DNA of 11,443 nt from an uncultured Porphyromonas sp. (GTDB lineage: Bacteria; Bacteroidota; Bacteroidia; Bacteroidales; Porphyromonadaceae), in NCBI GenBank assembly GCA_945875135.1, contig CAMCJO010000034.1, forward strand, positions 1 to 11,443. The letters are read 5' to 3'. This document shows, piece by piece, positions 1 through 8,713 of this stretch; positions within the stretch are counted from its first letter, which is position 1, and each line of letters begins with the position of its first letter. A program made the translations under genes and the position numbers. Under the pieces are notes generated by a model. The model worked only from the letters and a program-made list of their open reading frames with translations. It did not search any database and was not told where the DNA came from.

Positions 1-55
1 AACGGACGCCCTCCGACTAGATACTAGCCGTGACTGCACCCTGTAGGGACGCTCG
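1..55. repeat. 55-bp direct repeat, copy 1
   Basis: Bases 1-55 are identical to 172-226, an offset of 171 bp. The copy begins AACGGACGCC and ends GGGACGCTCG. The sequence diverges right after the match, but both copies run on into a minus-oriented palindromic unit. The window edge cuts the left side, so the true repeat could be longer. Confidence 0.95.
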
Positions 56-112
56 CTAGTGTCTAGTGGGGATGGCGTCCGTTGTGTCAAATGTTACAGC
101 ATCGTGGTTTTA

Positions 113-145
113 ACGGGGACGGACGCACGACCGTGCGTCCCTACA
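113..145. repeat. Hairpin unit of the palindromic array
   Basis: GGACGCAC at 121-128 pairs perfectly with GTGCGTCC at 133-140 around a 4-base loop. The unit is preceded by ACGGG and followed by CTACA. The same unit recurs at 271-304 with a 5-base loop. Confidence 0.85.
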
Positions 146-171
146 AAGGGCTACTCGTCTTGCTTTGATGC

Positions 172-226
172 AACGGACGCCCTCCGACTAGATACTAGCC
201 GTGACTGCACCCTGTAGGGACGCTCG
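172..226. repeat. 55-bp direct repeat, copy 2
   Basis: This is a perfect copy of bases 1-55. A third, diverged start of the same unit (AACGGACGCCCTC) occurs at 327. The array therefore looks like two to three tandem duplications with periods of about 155-171 bp. Confidence 0.95.
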
Positions 227-242
227 GTCTGAGCGTCCGTTG
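213..242. repeat. Hairpin unit, minus orientation
   Basis: GGACGCTC at 218-225 pairs perfectly with GAGCGTCC at 231-238 around a 5-base loop. The flanks TGTAG and GTTG are the reverse complement of the CAAC/CTACA ends seen in plus-oriented units, so the element is inverted here. It overlaps the end of the second 55-bp repeat. Confidence 0.85.
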
Positions 243-270
243 TTGAACGATCTTGACGATGTAACCTTTG

Positions 271-304
271 ACGGGGACGGACGCACAGACCGTGCGTCCC
301 TACA
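271..304. repeat. Hairpin unit of the palindromic array, second copy
   Basis: GGACGCAC at 279-286 pairs perfectly with GTGCGTCC at 292-299. The 16-base left end is identical to 113-128, and the right end CCTACA is shared with the other plus-oriented units. Confidence 0.85.
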
Positions 305-424
305 CGGCAACGTCTCGCTGTACTACAACGGACGCCCTCTCGCCAAACACGAGCCGTGCGTCCCTACAGGGTTTCGTCACGATCGTGCGTCCCCTACATA
401 TCATTACTCGTATCGAGCTGGGTG

Positions 425-3400
425 TTACTGCTGGGTGAGGCTGATGCGGAGGGCGACGCCGAAGGAGGTGTTGTTCACGGGGAAGGAGGCGGTGCTCACG
501 AGCGGGTGATTCATATTCCAGTCGAAGTAGCCTCGTATGGTGAGCATACGGCTGAGGGCGTAGTCGGCACTGAACTTGATGACATGCGCCACGTTGCCAT
601 TGGTCGCCTGCGTGAAGGCCTCCTGGATCTTGCGAATGAGCATCGAGGAGTGATTGTACGAGTACTCGCAGCGCAGCGTCATAGCACCGCCCGAAGCAAA
701 GAGCGGATTCTCCTTTTTGCCGCCTTGTGCCTGTGCTCCCGTGCGCTGAGGTGCCCGACGCTTGATGCCGATGAGCTTGCTGAAGTCATCAATCTTGTAG
801 TTGATCCCGACGGAGATTTCGTTGCGGCTGTTTTCGATAACCTGGAAGGAGGTGAGGTTAAGCATCAAGTCTCGCGACTTATTCCAGCGAGCATTGAGGG
901 CCAGACCACTCTGCAAGGTCATCTCGACCCCAATGAGTGGAGCAAAAGACTCACGGATAGAGACCTGCGTGATATCGTAGGGAGACGAAGCGACACGACG
1001 CATACCATTTGCTCCACCCGTAGCATCGTCGGCGGGCATCTCTATGTAGCCCATACGGAGCTCCGGCTCGATCGGTTGCCACGAGATGAAGGAGTTGTAG
1101 TTCGCCACACTATAACTATTGCGATAGGTGTGGGAGAGGGAGAAGTTGCGGAAGAGGTCTGCCAGTGCGGGAATCTTAGTTAGCCCCGTGTAGGTGATGC
1201 TCCAGTTGGGGAGGGTGCGCCAGATCGAGTGAAATGGCGTCGCACCGTCTAGACCACGAGCCGTATAAGCAGCGATGAAGGCGGGGATCAGGACATCGGG
1301 ACTGTTGGGACGCACCTCGGGCGCGTCTGCTCCAGCGATAGCACTGTACTGGTTGGTCAGTCGCTGCACCATCTCCTGCTGGTAGCTGAGGAGGTTGTCG
1401 AAGGTACTGGTCTTGTAGCCATTGCTGGCATTAGCACTAGCGAAGAAGCCCTTGAGACCGATGGTCCCGGCGGTAAAGGTACCGCTGTAAGTCTCGGGAG
1501 CACCCTCAAACATATACTGCGTCTGCACCGCTCTATTGGTGTGATAGTCCCAGGTGAGCGTCACTTTGAGGTCTTTGAGGGGCTCGAGATTGAGACGTGC
1601 CGTAGCATCTTCCGCGAGGGAGTACATAGCGGGGTTGATGTTTTCCGCCTGCTTGAGGAGCCAACCACGCTGCGCCGCCTCACGAACGAAGTCGTTGTCT
1701 GTAAAGCCAAAAGCAAAAGCAAGACCCGGAGCCATCACGCCCTGCATCGGATAACCCTGCCCGCCTGCAGCCTTGATATCGGGGAGGAAGCCAGGCAAGT
1801 GGAGCGATGAAGTGCGGGTGTAGGTGAGCGAGATATCGCGCAGGAAGGTGAGCACGGAGATACCCGCATCAATGTATGGGTAGAGACGCTCCATGCGCAT
1901 CTCACGAGCTTTGTCGGCTGCGTAGACGTTGACCCGTATCGTGACGGAGTCGGTGCCGGTGACGGTGATGCTGTTGGGGTTGACCACGGCATACTTGACA
2001 GGGTAGTTATGTCCGAGCGAATCCTTAGCAGTCACCTCGGGCTTAGTACTGCCCAGCTGGTGGTTGATAGTAATCGTCGTGTCGGGACGTAGGACCACCT
2101 CCTTGGTAAAGCGCAGTGGCGCAGGCTTCTTGCGCTGTGCTGCTGCGGGAGCTTTGTCCGTAGACTCCTCATCGGGGTGGCTGGTACGAGCATCTCGGCG
2201 GGAGGCGGAGCGGTTGTTTCGACTGCTGCTCTTGTTTTGTCGCTTTTCGTAATCTTTGTACCAGTCGAACTTGCGGTAAAGCGTTTGGAAGAGGATGTTG
2301 ACCCGCCCGTCGAGCTTCATCTGATTGCGCACCACATTGCCCATGGAGGCACCCTGCTGGGTCAAAGCTCCGCGATCCCAATTGTACGACGCCATATAGG
2401 TGGCGGTGGCTGAGACGAAGTCCATAAAGGGAATGAGTGCGAGCGGGAGCGTGTAGGTGGCGTTGGCAGTCTGGTTGTACTGCATCGGTAGTCCCCAGCT
2501 ACGTATGCTCTGCCAGACGGAGTCGCGCCATAGCGTGTAGTCGTCGGGAGCTAGCTCACGATTGACCTGTACGTGTGGCTCTACGATGCGTGCGTTGGTA
2601 CCAGAGTTAAAGGAGAGCTTGAGATTGGTCGTGGGGTTCCAGACAATGTTTGCGGCACGCTGCCAGACGAAGTTCTGCACGAAGGTAGCGGGTAGTGACC
2701 AGTCAGCCATAGCCCCGCCACCCGGCACAAGATTGCGCACCTGATGCTCGCTGTAGTTGCGCAGTATGGAGCTGTTGAAAGCAAGTCGTGAAGGGAGGTA
2801 GTTGATCTGGTAACCTCTCAGCGTGGAGGAGACGGTGCGGATCGCCTCGGAGGAGGCTTTGCCTTGTTGTAGCTTGGCAAAAGGCTTCCACGGAGCCACC
2901 ACGGGCGTGTACTGATACTGCGCCGTAGCTTGCCACGTACGATTGCGGTCGTAGACAATCTCGGGGCTGTTCTTCTCATCCCACGACATCGAGTAGCCAA
3001 ACGTGAAGTTGGCTGGATCGTACGGCATCGGGGTCTTGCTCTGTATGTTGACCCCCACGTTGGATAGCGACAGCGCATGAGCCTGTGTCCGTGTCAGTGC
3101 CATCGTCTTGATGGAGTCGCGTACCGACTCGTTGGCAGCATTGTCGAGTGCCTCCGTGAGGAGCAGGTCTTGGTCTAGCGGGTTGTACTGCGGACGGATC
3201 ACTTCGTCTTGGTAGCTGTAGTAGAGCGGTATGCGCACCTTCGCTTTCTCGGGGAAGAACTTACCCAGCTCCACCTGCGTCGAGAGGTTGAGGAAGCCGG
3301 TGTCCTCTAGCTGTCTCTGCGCGAGCGACTGATCGAGTGCGCCAAAGCCTGCGGTGCGGTAGGAGCCTCGTGCGTTAAACGAGCCTAAGTCGCTCAGCTG

Positions 3401-6400
3401 CACCTGCAGGTCAGCATTGGTCGCCCAGCCGCCCTGCTCTTGGTACTCGCTCAGGCGTAGCTCATTGACCCAGATCTCGGCACTTTTGATCTGGCCAGCA
3501 CTGTTTCGCACACCGATCATGATGGTCTTGACATTGCTCAGCGAGGGATTACCCATCACGGTGATCGTGTTGCGTGGACGCTCAGCGTCGGGCACCGAGT
3601 AAGGCGTGTAGAGGTCGGTCTCGCCATTAGCCTGCGCAGCATTGCGTCGCATCTTGAGCCCCGTGAGGAGATCAAAGCGGAAGTCCACCTTGTTATCCCG
3701 TGGCCACACCATCTCTCTATCCTTAGCATTGTCACTGTAAGTGCCGAAGGGGGTCAGCTCTAGGGGGACGCTGTACTCGTAATAGTTGTTCGTGTAGTCA
3801 GAGCCTAGGCGGAGGAAAGCGGTCATCTCGCCATTGCCCGTGGGCGTCCCCTCCTCGGGCAGCTCCTCGGCATGAACAAATAGCTCGATGCGCTTGTAGC
3901 GACGTAGGTCTAGCCCCGTATTCTTGTAGACAGCTCGGGCATCGCCTGGAGCTAGTCGCTTGATGCGTAGACTGAGTGCCTGCTCGTTTTGACGAATGGC
4001 TTGCGCCTGACTGGGGCTGACGCTACGAGAGACGCCCGGCGGGAGGATGTAGTTGATCGGCTTGCGGTCACCATTCTCCTCGATGTTGACCGTATTGACC
4101 TCCATCGTACCATTAGATATAGGCGTGACGGAGGGAGCGTGTAGCGGGCGGTCATACTGTCGCCACTCGCCACGCACCATCTTAAAGGTACCGAAGCGCA
4201 GCACGACAGGCTTGTCCCACTGCGTCAAGTAAAGGCGCATGAAGCGGATACTCTTGAGGTCGGCTATACCCCCTACCCTGCGGGTCGGCTCTCGTACGGG
4301 GATTTTGAACTGATACCACTTGACCGTCTCTTGCTTGCCGTTGGCCAGCTTCACATTGACCGACCGCTCGTCAACGATGTAGTTGCGCCCCACCTGCATC
4401 TCGGCTGGCGAAAGCGCTATCTCGTACTCGAAGTAACGCTCCTGCTCGTTGAGCGTGTTGTCTTGGTTGATGTCCTCCACATCAGGCACGACACGGCTCG
4501 CCACGCTGTAGGAGCCCGTCTCATTGGTCGCCTCAGCACTATTGCCCTCGACTCCGTTGTAATACTTGTATCGCTCGAGGATAGAAGCCTGTAGCTGGTC
4601 ATATCGCTCGTCGCGATAGTGACGGAAGCTATCACCCGCCGGATCATTCAGCGGACTCATCGGATCGCCCTGCCACTGCTCGAGCACTTCACCCGACACC
4701 TTGCCACGGATTGCGGAGAGGTAGTCGGCATAAGCCGGGAAAGCTTTCTCCTGCTCAGAGGTTAGTCCATTGAATCCCACATCTTGCTTGCTACGCGCCC
4801 CAGCGGCATTGTCAAAGGAGTAGCCCGCCGTCTGACGAATAGGCACGCGCCCCCAGACTGTCTCGATGGTTGCCGAGGGGTCATCGTTGAGCGGCATACC
4901 ATTCTCAAAGAACTTCTTTTCATCCTTCAGCACCTCCTCCGATACTTCGCCCAGGTTGAAGAAGAGCTTGCCACTCGTCGGTGCCGTCTCGGGATAGATG
5001 AAGGGGTCCATCATCCAGAACTCTATGTACTCGATATTGGCTGCCTCAAAGTCGCTCTGGTCTATCTTGCGCATCATACCGCCCCAGTTTTCGGTTGGGT
5101 TCATGAGCTTACCATCGCTACCGACCTGATCGCTATTGAGGTTGTACGGGCCACGCTCATTGGGATAGTAAGCGAGGCAGAGCGTCTGGAGGTAGGACTG
5201 CTGGGCAAAGTTCTCATCTCTATAAGGGAACAGCTCCGACATACGCACCTCTCGCGAGTAATGGTTGGAGAGCATGTCGGGATTGTTGCGCAGGTAAGAA
5301 GGCGTCAGCGAAGAGCCAGCACGGTTCAGCATCGGGTCTATGTAAAACCAGTTGAGCAAAGCTCGCCTATTGCCGTAGCGCAGATCATTGACCAGTCGAG
5401 CCTCGGGGAAGAGATCCGCCGCTCCGTCTGCAGGATCGTGCCACGGCGTAGAGCTGAGCATCCAGGCGTAGGGGTTGAGCAGGTCAATGCTGCTCTGCGA
5501 AGTCTCAAAGTCGTCAATATAGCTATGTCCCTTGGTGTAACGCCCCTCGTAGTGCCCTGGGATCAGGTGGGCAAACTCCATATTAAGTGCCACCTCCGAT
5601 GGCTTAGTCAAGTCGAGGAGCGGAATGTAGTCGAGGATACGCGTCAGCCACTGAGACTCGGTGCGCCACGAGAGATTGAGTCCCCAAAGACTGTTTTGCA
5701 TTGACTCACGCCCCATGACAGGCTTGGCAGTCAGTGGCATCTCGCTGAGGTACATAAAGGTACCGCCCAGCGTTAAGTTTGGCGTGAAGTGATAGTTGAG
5801 ATCTAGTCCCAGCACCGTCTTGCGCTGCAGGTTGAGGAAGCCCCTATTCTCCAGAGATACATCGACACGCGTGCCACTGTTGAGGATTGCTTCGTTGAGG
5901 ATCGTGACGGTACCCATAGCGTAGTTGACCGTGTAGTCCACATTCTCCACGAGTGTCGCTCCACCAGCCGTCACACGCACCGACCCTGGGGTCACATTCA
6001 TCGCCCCGAGCGATATCTGCCCGCTATTTGCCGCTTCGTACTCACCTCGCAAGATAAACTTATCTCGCTCAGCCACCTGCTGCGCTGCGACCATCGTCGT
6101 GTCGTAGATCTCACGATAGACGTATCGCTCGGCAATGGCGGGGTCGCCTATCTGCTCGGCCAAGTAACTACCAAAAGGCTCCGTAGAGGTAAAGATAACG
6201 AGCCCACGCTCTGCATCGACCGTATAGCTGGGGACAAAGTCAAAGACTCCATCAGGGTGCGGCTCATTGCGCGAATCCAGACGATCCATACCCAAGACCC
6301 GTGTGAGGAGTTGCCCCGCCACTTTGCCCTCATTAATATAAGGTACAGCGGTGCCGGTGCTATCGTTGCGGTAGAAGACGTCGAGCTTGAAGTGATCTGC

Positions 6401-7978
6401 CTTGAGATTGTAGACGCTGCTCCCAAGGCTGTAGACGTTGCGCATCATAAAGGGCCAGTAAGGAGCCGTCGGCGTCATCGATGCGCCTTTGAGTAGCTTG
6501 ACAAAAAGGTTGTCCGCCGTACGATCCGAGCGGTCCGAGCTAAACTCACCCACCTGATAGACCTTGCCCTGATAAGTGTACTCAAAGGCTACGCCCACCA
6601 CCTCATCTGGCTGGAGACGCACCTGCAGCGAGAGTGTACCGAGCTGGTCGTTGATGCGGTACTCGTTGGCATTCAGGCGGCGAGCACTCTCTATCTTCGT
6701 ATAGTCTATACCGCCACGTAGCTGCCCCTCCAGTATCTGGCTCACCTGATCCACTTGGCGCAGAACAGGCTGTCCGAGTAGCCAGCTGTAGAGCGAGTTC
6801 GCCTGATTGGCAGGCAGTCCTTGTGTCGATCCTGTCGTCGTGACGCCACGAGCTGTCACACGATCTGCCTCTCCAAGGTCTGTAAAAGCGACAATGTTGC
6901 GCGCCTCGTCAAAGTTGCCCCGCTTGTTGGTCACCCATACCTCGATGCGGTTGATCTTAACGCCCGAAGAGATAAAGGGCAGCGTAGACATCGCCTTGTT
7001 GTAGTGGTCGCGAAAGTAGTGTCCTAGGTAAAAGTGCCTATTCTCGTCATACTGATTGGCCGAAAACTCAAAGGGTGTCGTCTGCACCCCACGATCTGTC
7101 GAGACGCGCTTCGTCTCCGCCTCCTGCTGGCTCACGACAAAGTCTACGTCGAGCTTGCCAAACTGCAATTTGCTATGGATGCCGAAGAGCGACGCACCAC
7201 CCTGTATCAGCGAGTTCTTAGACTGTAGCGACACATTGCCCGCCTCTAGCACTTTGATGATGTCATCTTCCTCGCCCTCATAGGCCAGCTTGAGCTTCTT
7301 ACTGTCGAAGTCAAAGGTAGCCTGCGTATTGTAGTTTAGGTTAAAGTTGAGCTTCGTACCCACCGACGCCTGCACATTAGCCTGGATCTTCTGGTCGAAG
7401 TCAAAGAAAGTGTGTCTCCGTGAGCGAATCGGTATGGAGGGGTTGTCCGTAGCATTGCTCTTGACACCCATCGACACCTCCGCAGAGCCTTGTGTCCGCA
7501 CCCGCACGCCACCAGGGCCAAAGATCTTCTCCGCAGGACCCAGCTCGAAGCCAAAGTCAAACGGGTTGAACCCCTTGCCCTGCTGCTCCTTCTCATCTTG
7601 CGCTGCACGCTCTAGGAAGTAGCTCTGCACACCATTGCGCTCCACATAGGCGACGTACTGCTCCAGCGTGTAGGGGATCGGCGTGCCTACCTGCTTGCCA
7701 CCCACCTTAGTGACCAGCAGATAAAGGCCCGTGGCGGGATTGTAGACAAACTCGTGCGTCACCACGCTCGGCGTGCGCAGATCGACCGCCGACTCCTGCT
7801 CGAGCCACTCATACGACTCAGGCGCTGTCGGCTGCACTGGGTAGCGCAGACTATCCGGCTGCGCAGGATGCTCCGTAGGAGATACAGAGAGCGGTGGCAT
7901 AGCGAACAACCTCACCATACCCACCAATGCGCAGAGCAACGCAAGCCATGCACATAGTATCCTGCGCCTAGGAATCAT
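425..7978 (-). CDS. sprA: T9SS outer-membrane translocon SprA/Sov
   Basis: This is the giant outer-membrane beta-barrel of the type IX secretion system. By family knowledge (SprA in Flavobacterium, Sov in Porphyromonas gingivalis) it is the translocon through which CTD-tagged cargo leaves the periplasm, working with PorV and a plug protein. The 2517 residues match the usual length of about 2400-2500. Residues 1-26 form a signal peptide: RRR, a hydrophobic stretch, then LFA before MPP. Family signatures visible are the N-terminal SprA block at about 190-230 (KIQANVQASVGTKLNFNLNY), YIDDFE near 820 and a KVRIPLYYSYQDE motif near 1585. Most of the rest alternates polar and hydrophobic residues as in barrel strands. 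Residues about 1909-1955 are a low-complexity Arg/Ser/Asn/Lys linker. The ATG at 7976-7978 is preceded by AT-rich sequence (TATATATAG) and no clear Shine-Dalgarno. I found no promoter box of its own in the 73 bp to ruvA, so cotranscription is likely. The frame is intact. Confidence 0.97.
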   Translation of the reverse strand: MIPRRRILCAWLALLCALVGMVRLFAMPPLSVSPTEHPAQPDSLRYPVQPTAPESYEWLEQESAVDLRTPSVVTHEFVYNPATGLYLLVTKVGGKQVGTPIPYTLEQYVAYVERNGVQSYFLERAAQDEKEQQGKGFNPFDFGFELGPAEKIFGPGGVRVRTQGSAEVSMGVKSNATDNPSIPIRSRRHTFFDFDQKIQANVQASVGTKLNFNLNYNTQATFDFDSKKLKLAYEGEEDDIIKVLEAGNVSLQSKNSLIQGGASLFGIHSKLQFGKLDVDFVVSQQEAETKRVSTDRGVQTTPFEFSANQYDENRHFYLGHYFRDHYNKAMSTLPFISSGVKINRIEVWVTNKRGNFDEARNIVAFTDLGEADRVTARGVTTTGSTQGLPANQANSLYSWLLGQPVLRQVDQVSQILEGQLRGGIDYTKIESARRLNANEYRINDQLGTLSLQVRLQPDEVVGVAFEYTYQGKVYQVGEFSSDRSDRTADNLFVKLLKGASMTPTAPYWPFMMRNVYSLGSSVYNLKADHFKLDVFYRNDSTGTAVPYINEGKVAGQLLTRVLGMDRLDSRNEPHPDGVFDFVPSYTVDAERGLVIFTSTEPFGSYLAEQIGDPAIAERYVYREIYDTTMVAAQQVAERDKFILRGEYEAANSGQISLGAMNVTPGSVRVTAGGATLVENVDYTVNYAMGTVTILNEAILNSGTRVDVSLENRGFLNLQRKTVLGLDLNYHFTPNLTLGGTFMYLSEMPLTAKPVMGRESMQNSLWGLNLSWRTESQWLTRILDYIPLLDLTKPSEVALNMEFAHLIPGHYEGRYTKGHSYIDDFETSQSSIDLLNPYAWMLSSTPWHDPADGAADLFPEARLVNDLRYGNRRALLNWFYIDPMLNRAGSSLTPSYLRNNPDMLSNHYSREVRMSELFPYRDENFAQQSYLQTLCLAYYPNERGPYNLNSDQVGSDGKLMNPTENWGGMMRKIDQSDFEAANIEYIEFWMMDPFIYPETAPTSGKLFFNLGEVSEEVLKDEKKFFENGMPLNDDPSATIETVWGRVPIRQTAGYSFDNAAGARSKQDVGFNGLTSEQEKAFPAYADYLSAIRGKVSGEVLEQWQGDPMSPLNDPAGDSFRHYRDERYDQLQASILERYKYYNGVEGNSAEATNETGSYSVASRVVPDVEDINQDNTLNEQERYFEYEIALSPAEMQVGRNYIVDERSVNVKLANGKQETVKWYQFKIPVREPTRRVGGIADLKSIRFMRLYLTQWDKPVVLRFGTFKMVRGEWRQYDRPLHAPSVTPISNGTMEVNTVNIEENGDRKPINYILPPGVSRSVSPSQAQAIRQNEQALSLRIKRLAPGDARAVYKNTGLDLRRYKRIELFVHAEELPEEGTPTGNGEMTAFLRLGSDYTNNYYEYSVPLELTPFGTYSDNAKDREMVWPRDNKVDFRFDLLTGLKMRRNAAQANGETDLYTPYSVPDAERPRNTITVMGNPSLSNVKTIMIGVRNSAGQIKSAEIWVNELRLSEYQEQGGWATNADLQVQLSDLGSFNARGSYRTAGFGALDQSLAQRQLEDTGFLNLSTQVELGKFFPEKAKVRIPLYYSYQDEVIRPQYNPLDQDLLLTEALDNAANESVRDSIKTMALTRTQAHALSLSNVGVNIQSKTPMPYDPANFTFGYSMSWDEKNSPEIVYDRNRTWQATAQYQYTPVVAPWKPFAKLQQGKASSEAIRTVSSTLRGYQINYLPSRLAFNSSILRNYSEHQVRNLVPGGGAMADWSLPATFVQNFVWQRAANIVWNPTTNLKLSFNSGTNARIVEPHVQVNRELAPDDYTLWRDSVWQSIRSWGLPMQYNQTANATYTLPLALIPFMDFVSATATYMASYNWDRGALTQQGASMGNVVRNQMKLDGRVNILFQTLYRKFDWYKDYEKRQNKSSSRNNRSASRRDARTSHPDEESTDKAPAAAQRKKPAPLRFTKEVVLRPDTTITINHQLGSTKPEVTAKDSLGHNYPVKYAVVNPNSITVTGTDSVTIRVNVYAADKAREMRMERLYPYIDAGISVLTFLRDISLTYTRTSSLHLPGFLPDIKAAGGQGYPMQGVMAPGLAFAFGFTDNDFVREAAQRGWLLKQAENINPAMYSLAEDATARLNLEPLKDLKVTLTWDYHTNRAVQTQYMFEGAPETYSGTFTAGTIGLKGFFASANASNGYKTSTFDNLLSYQQEMVQRLTNQYSAIAGADAPEVRPNSPDVLIPAFIAAYTARGLDGATPFHSIWRTLPNWSITYTGLTKIPALADLFRNFSLSHTYRNSYSVANYNSFISWQPIEPELRMGYIEMPADDATGGANGMRRVASSPYDITQVSIRESFAPLIGVEMTLQSGLALNARWNKSRDLMLNLTSFQVIENSRNEISVGINYKIDDFSKLIGIKRRAPQRTGAQAQGGKKENPLFASGGAMTLRCEYSYNHSSMLIRKIQEAFTQATNGNVAHVIKFSADYALSRMLTIRGYFDWNMNHPLVSTASFPVNNTSFGVALRISLTQQ

Positions 7979-8051
7979 CTAGTGTCTACTATATATAGAG
8001 TCAGTTATGTAACGCTCGGGTGTCTGTTTTGTTGTACCCAAGCCTCCTAGG

Positions 8052-8660
8052 TCAAAGCTGTGCCAACGCTTGCTTGATCACCTGCTCGACGGGTGTGTCG
8101 GGCTTGACAGTCATAATCTGCTTCACCACCTTGCGCACATTGGCCTCGGCAAAGCCCAGCATCTTGAGTGCCGAAATCGCCTCCTCAGCCACCTCACGAG
8201 CAGCCCGCGAACCGATACCCGCCGTCACATCGTCACGATCTGTCAGCGTCTCGGGGAGCTTGCCCTTGAGGTCCACGATGATGCGCTGTGCCGTCTTGAG
8301 TCCGATGCCCTTGACCATCTTGAGCCGCTTGTCATCGCCACTCTCGATCACCTCCACCAGCTCCTGCGGTGCCAGACTAGAGAGAATCACACGAGCCGTA
8401 GCGGGGCCCACACCAGACACGGTAATCAACTTCGCAAAGAGTGCCTGCTCCTCTCTCGTGTAGAAGCCGTACAGGTCACACACCTCCCCCTGACGCATCA
8501 CCTCCGTGATCCAGAGCCGCACAGGAGCCTCACGCTCCAGTCCATGCAGCGTATCATAAGTAGAGAGCGATATATTGACATCGTAACCCACCCCGCTACA
8601 GTCCACATAGGCGTTGGTCGGTGTGAGCGTATCTATCGTGCCACGCAAGTATGCAATCAT
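8052..8660 (-). CDS. ruvA: Holliday junction branch migration protein RuvA
   Basis: RuvA binds four-way Holliday junctions as a tetramer and loads the RuvB motor for branch migration in recombinational repair. At 202 residues it matches the usual size (E. coli 203). Domain I (OB fold) starts MIAYLRGTI and ends near YGF (64-66). Two helix-hairpin-helix motifs follow, around VSGVGPATA (81-89) and MVKGIGLKTAQR (115-126). After a flexible linker, the RuvB-binding domain III covers about 154-202 (ALKMLGF, then VEQVIKQAL). The start at 8660 aligns with the family N-terminus, and a purine-rich AAGAAG precedes it on the minus strand. One oddity is the acidic pin: E. coli R54-E55-D56 aligns with Q57-G58-E59 if the YGF motifs are aligned. 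The gene lies just upstream of sprA on the same strand, an adjacency I also recall in other Bacteroidota such as P. gingivalis. Confidence 0.97.
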   Translation of the reverse strand: MIAYLRGTIDTLTPTNAYVDCSGVGYDVNISLSTYDTLHGLEREAPVRLWITEVMRQGEVCDLYGFYTREEQALFAKLITVSGVGPATARVILSSLAPQELVEVIESGDDKRLKMVKGIGLKTAQRIIVDLKGKLPETLTDRDDVTAGIGSRAAREVAEEAISALKMLGFAEANVRKVVKQIMTVKPDTPVEQVIKQALAQL

Positions 8661-8713
8661 AATCTTCTTGTCTTGATTAAGTATCTAAGCTAGAGCTTAC
8701 TGCATCACAATTC

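Larger units (their letters stand above)
1..398. repeat. Array of palindromic GGACGC/GCGTCC units (REP/MITE-like)
   Basis: This gene-free stretch downstream of sprA is built from repeated units bounded by (C)AACGGACG at one end and CGTCCCTACA at the other, in both orientations. Plus-oriented units lie at about 1-47 (degenerate right end), 113-145, 172-218 (degenerate), 271-304 and 327-368, with a partial one at 378-398. Minus-oriented units lie at 42-85 and 213-242. Identical blocks recur: ACGGGGACGGACGCAC at 113-128 and 271-286, GTGCGTCCCTACA at 133-145, 292-304 and 356-368, and AACGGACGCCCTC at 1, 172 and 327. Several units fold into perfect hairpins. Reading frames crossing it are composed of the repeats and resemble no protein I know. 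Such palindromes can act as REP-type elements, mobilised in trans by a TnpA_REP transposase, or as mRNA 3'-end stabilisers. No transposase is visible here, so the class is inferred. Confidence 0.8.

Noticed and set aside
1..398. An insertion sequence or transposon remnant encoding a transposase
   Set aside because: No transposase fragment is visible in any frame, only palindromic repeats, so I describe it as a REP/MITE-like array.
201..509. A 102-codon plus-strand frame through the repeat array
   Set aside because: Its sequence is made of the palindromic repeats and the reverse complement of the sprA 3' end. It has no recognisable domain.
356..1183. A 275-codon plus-strand frame opposite sprA
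   Set aside because: It lies antisense to an intact, well-recognised sprA, starts within the repeats, and resembles no family. Long antisense frames are common opposite GC-rich coding DNA.
4784..5704. A 306-codon plus-strand frame opposite sprA
   Set aside because: It is fully antisense to the conserved middle of sprA, with no signal peptide, domain or promoter. It is best explained as a codon-bias shadow.
8015..8042. A stem (CTCGGGT/ACCCAAG) between ruvA and sprA as a terminator
   Set aside because: It has only 7 pairs including a wobble, a 14-base loop and no T-run on the minus strand. It is too weak to call.
8070..8693. A 207-codon plus-strand frame opposite ruvA
   Set aside because: It is antisense to ruvA, whose domains and length are unambiguous. 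Its His/Leu-rich composition is typical of a shadow frame.
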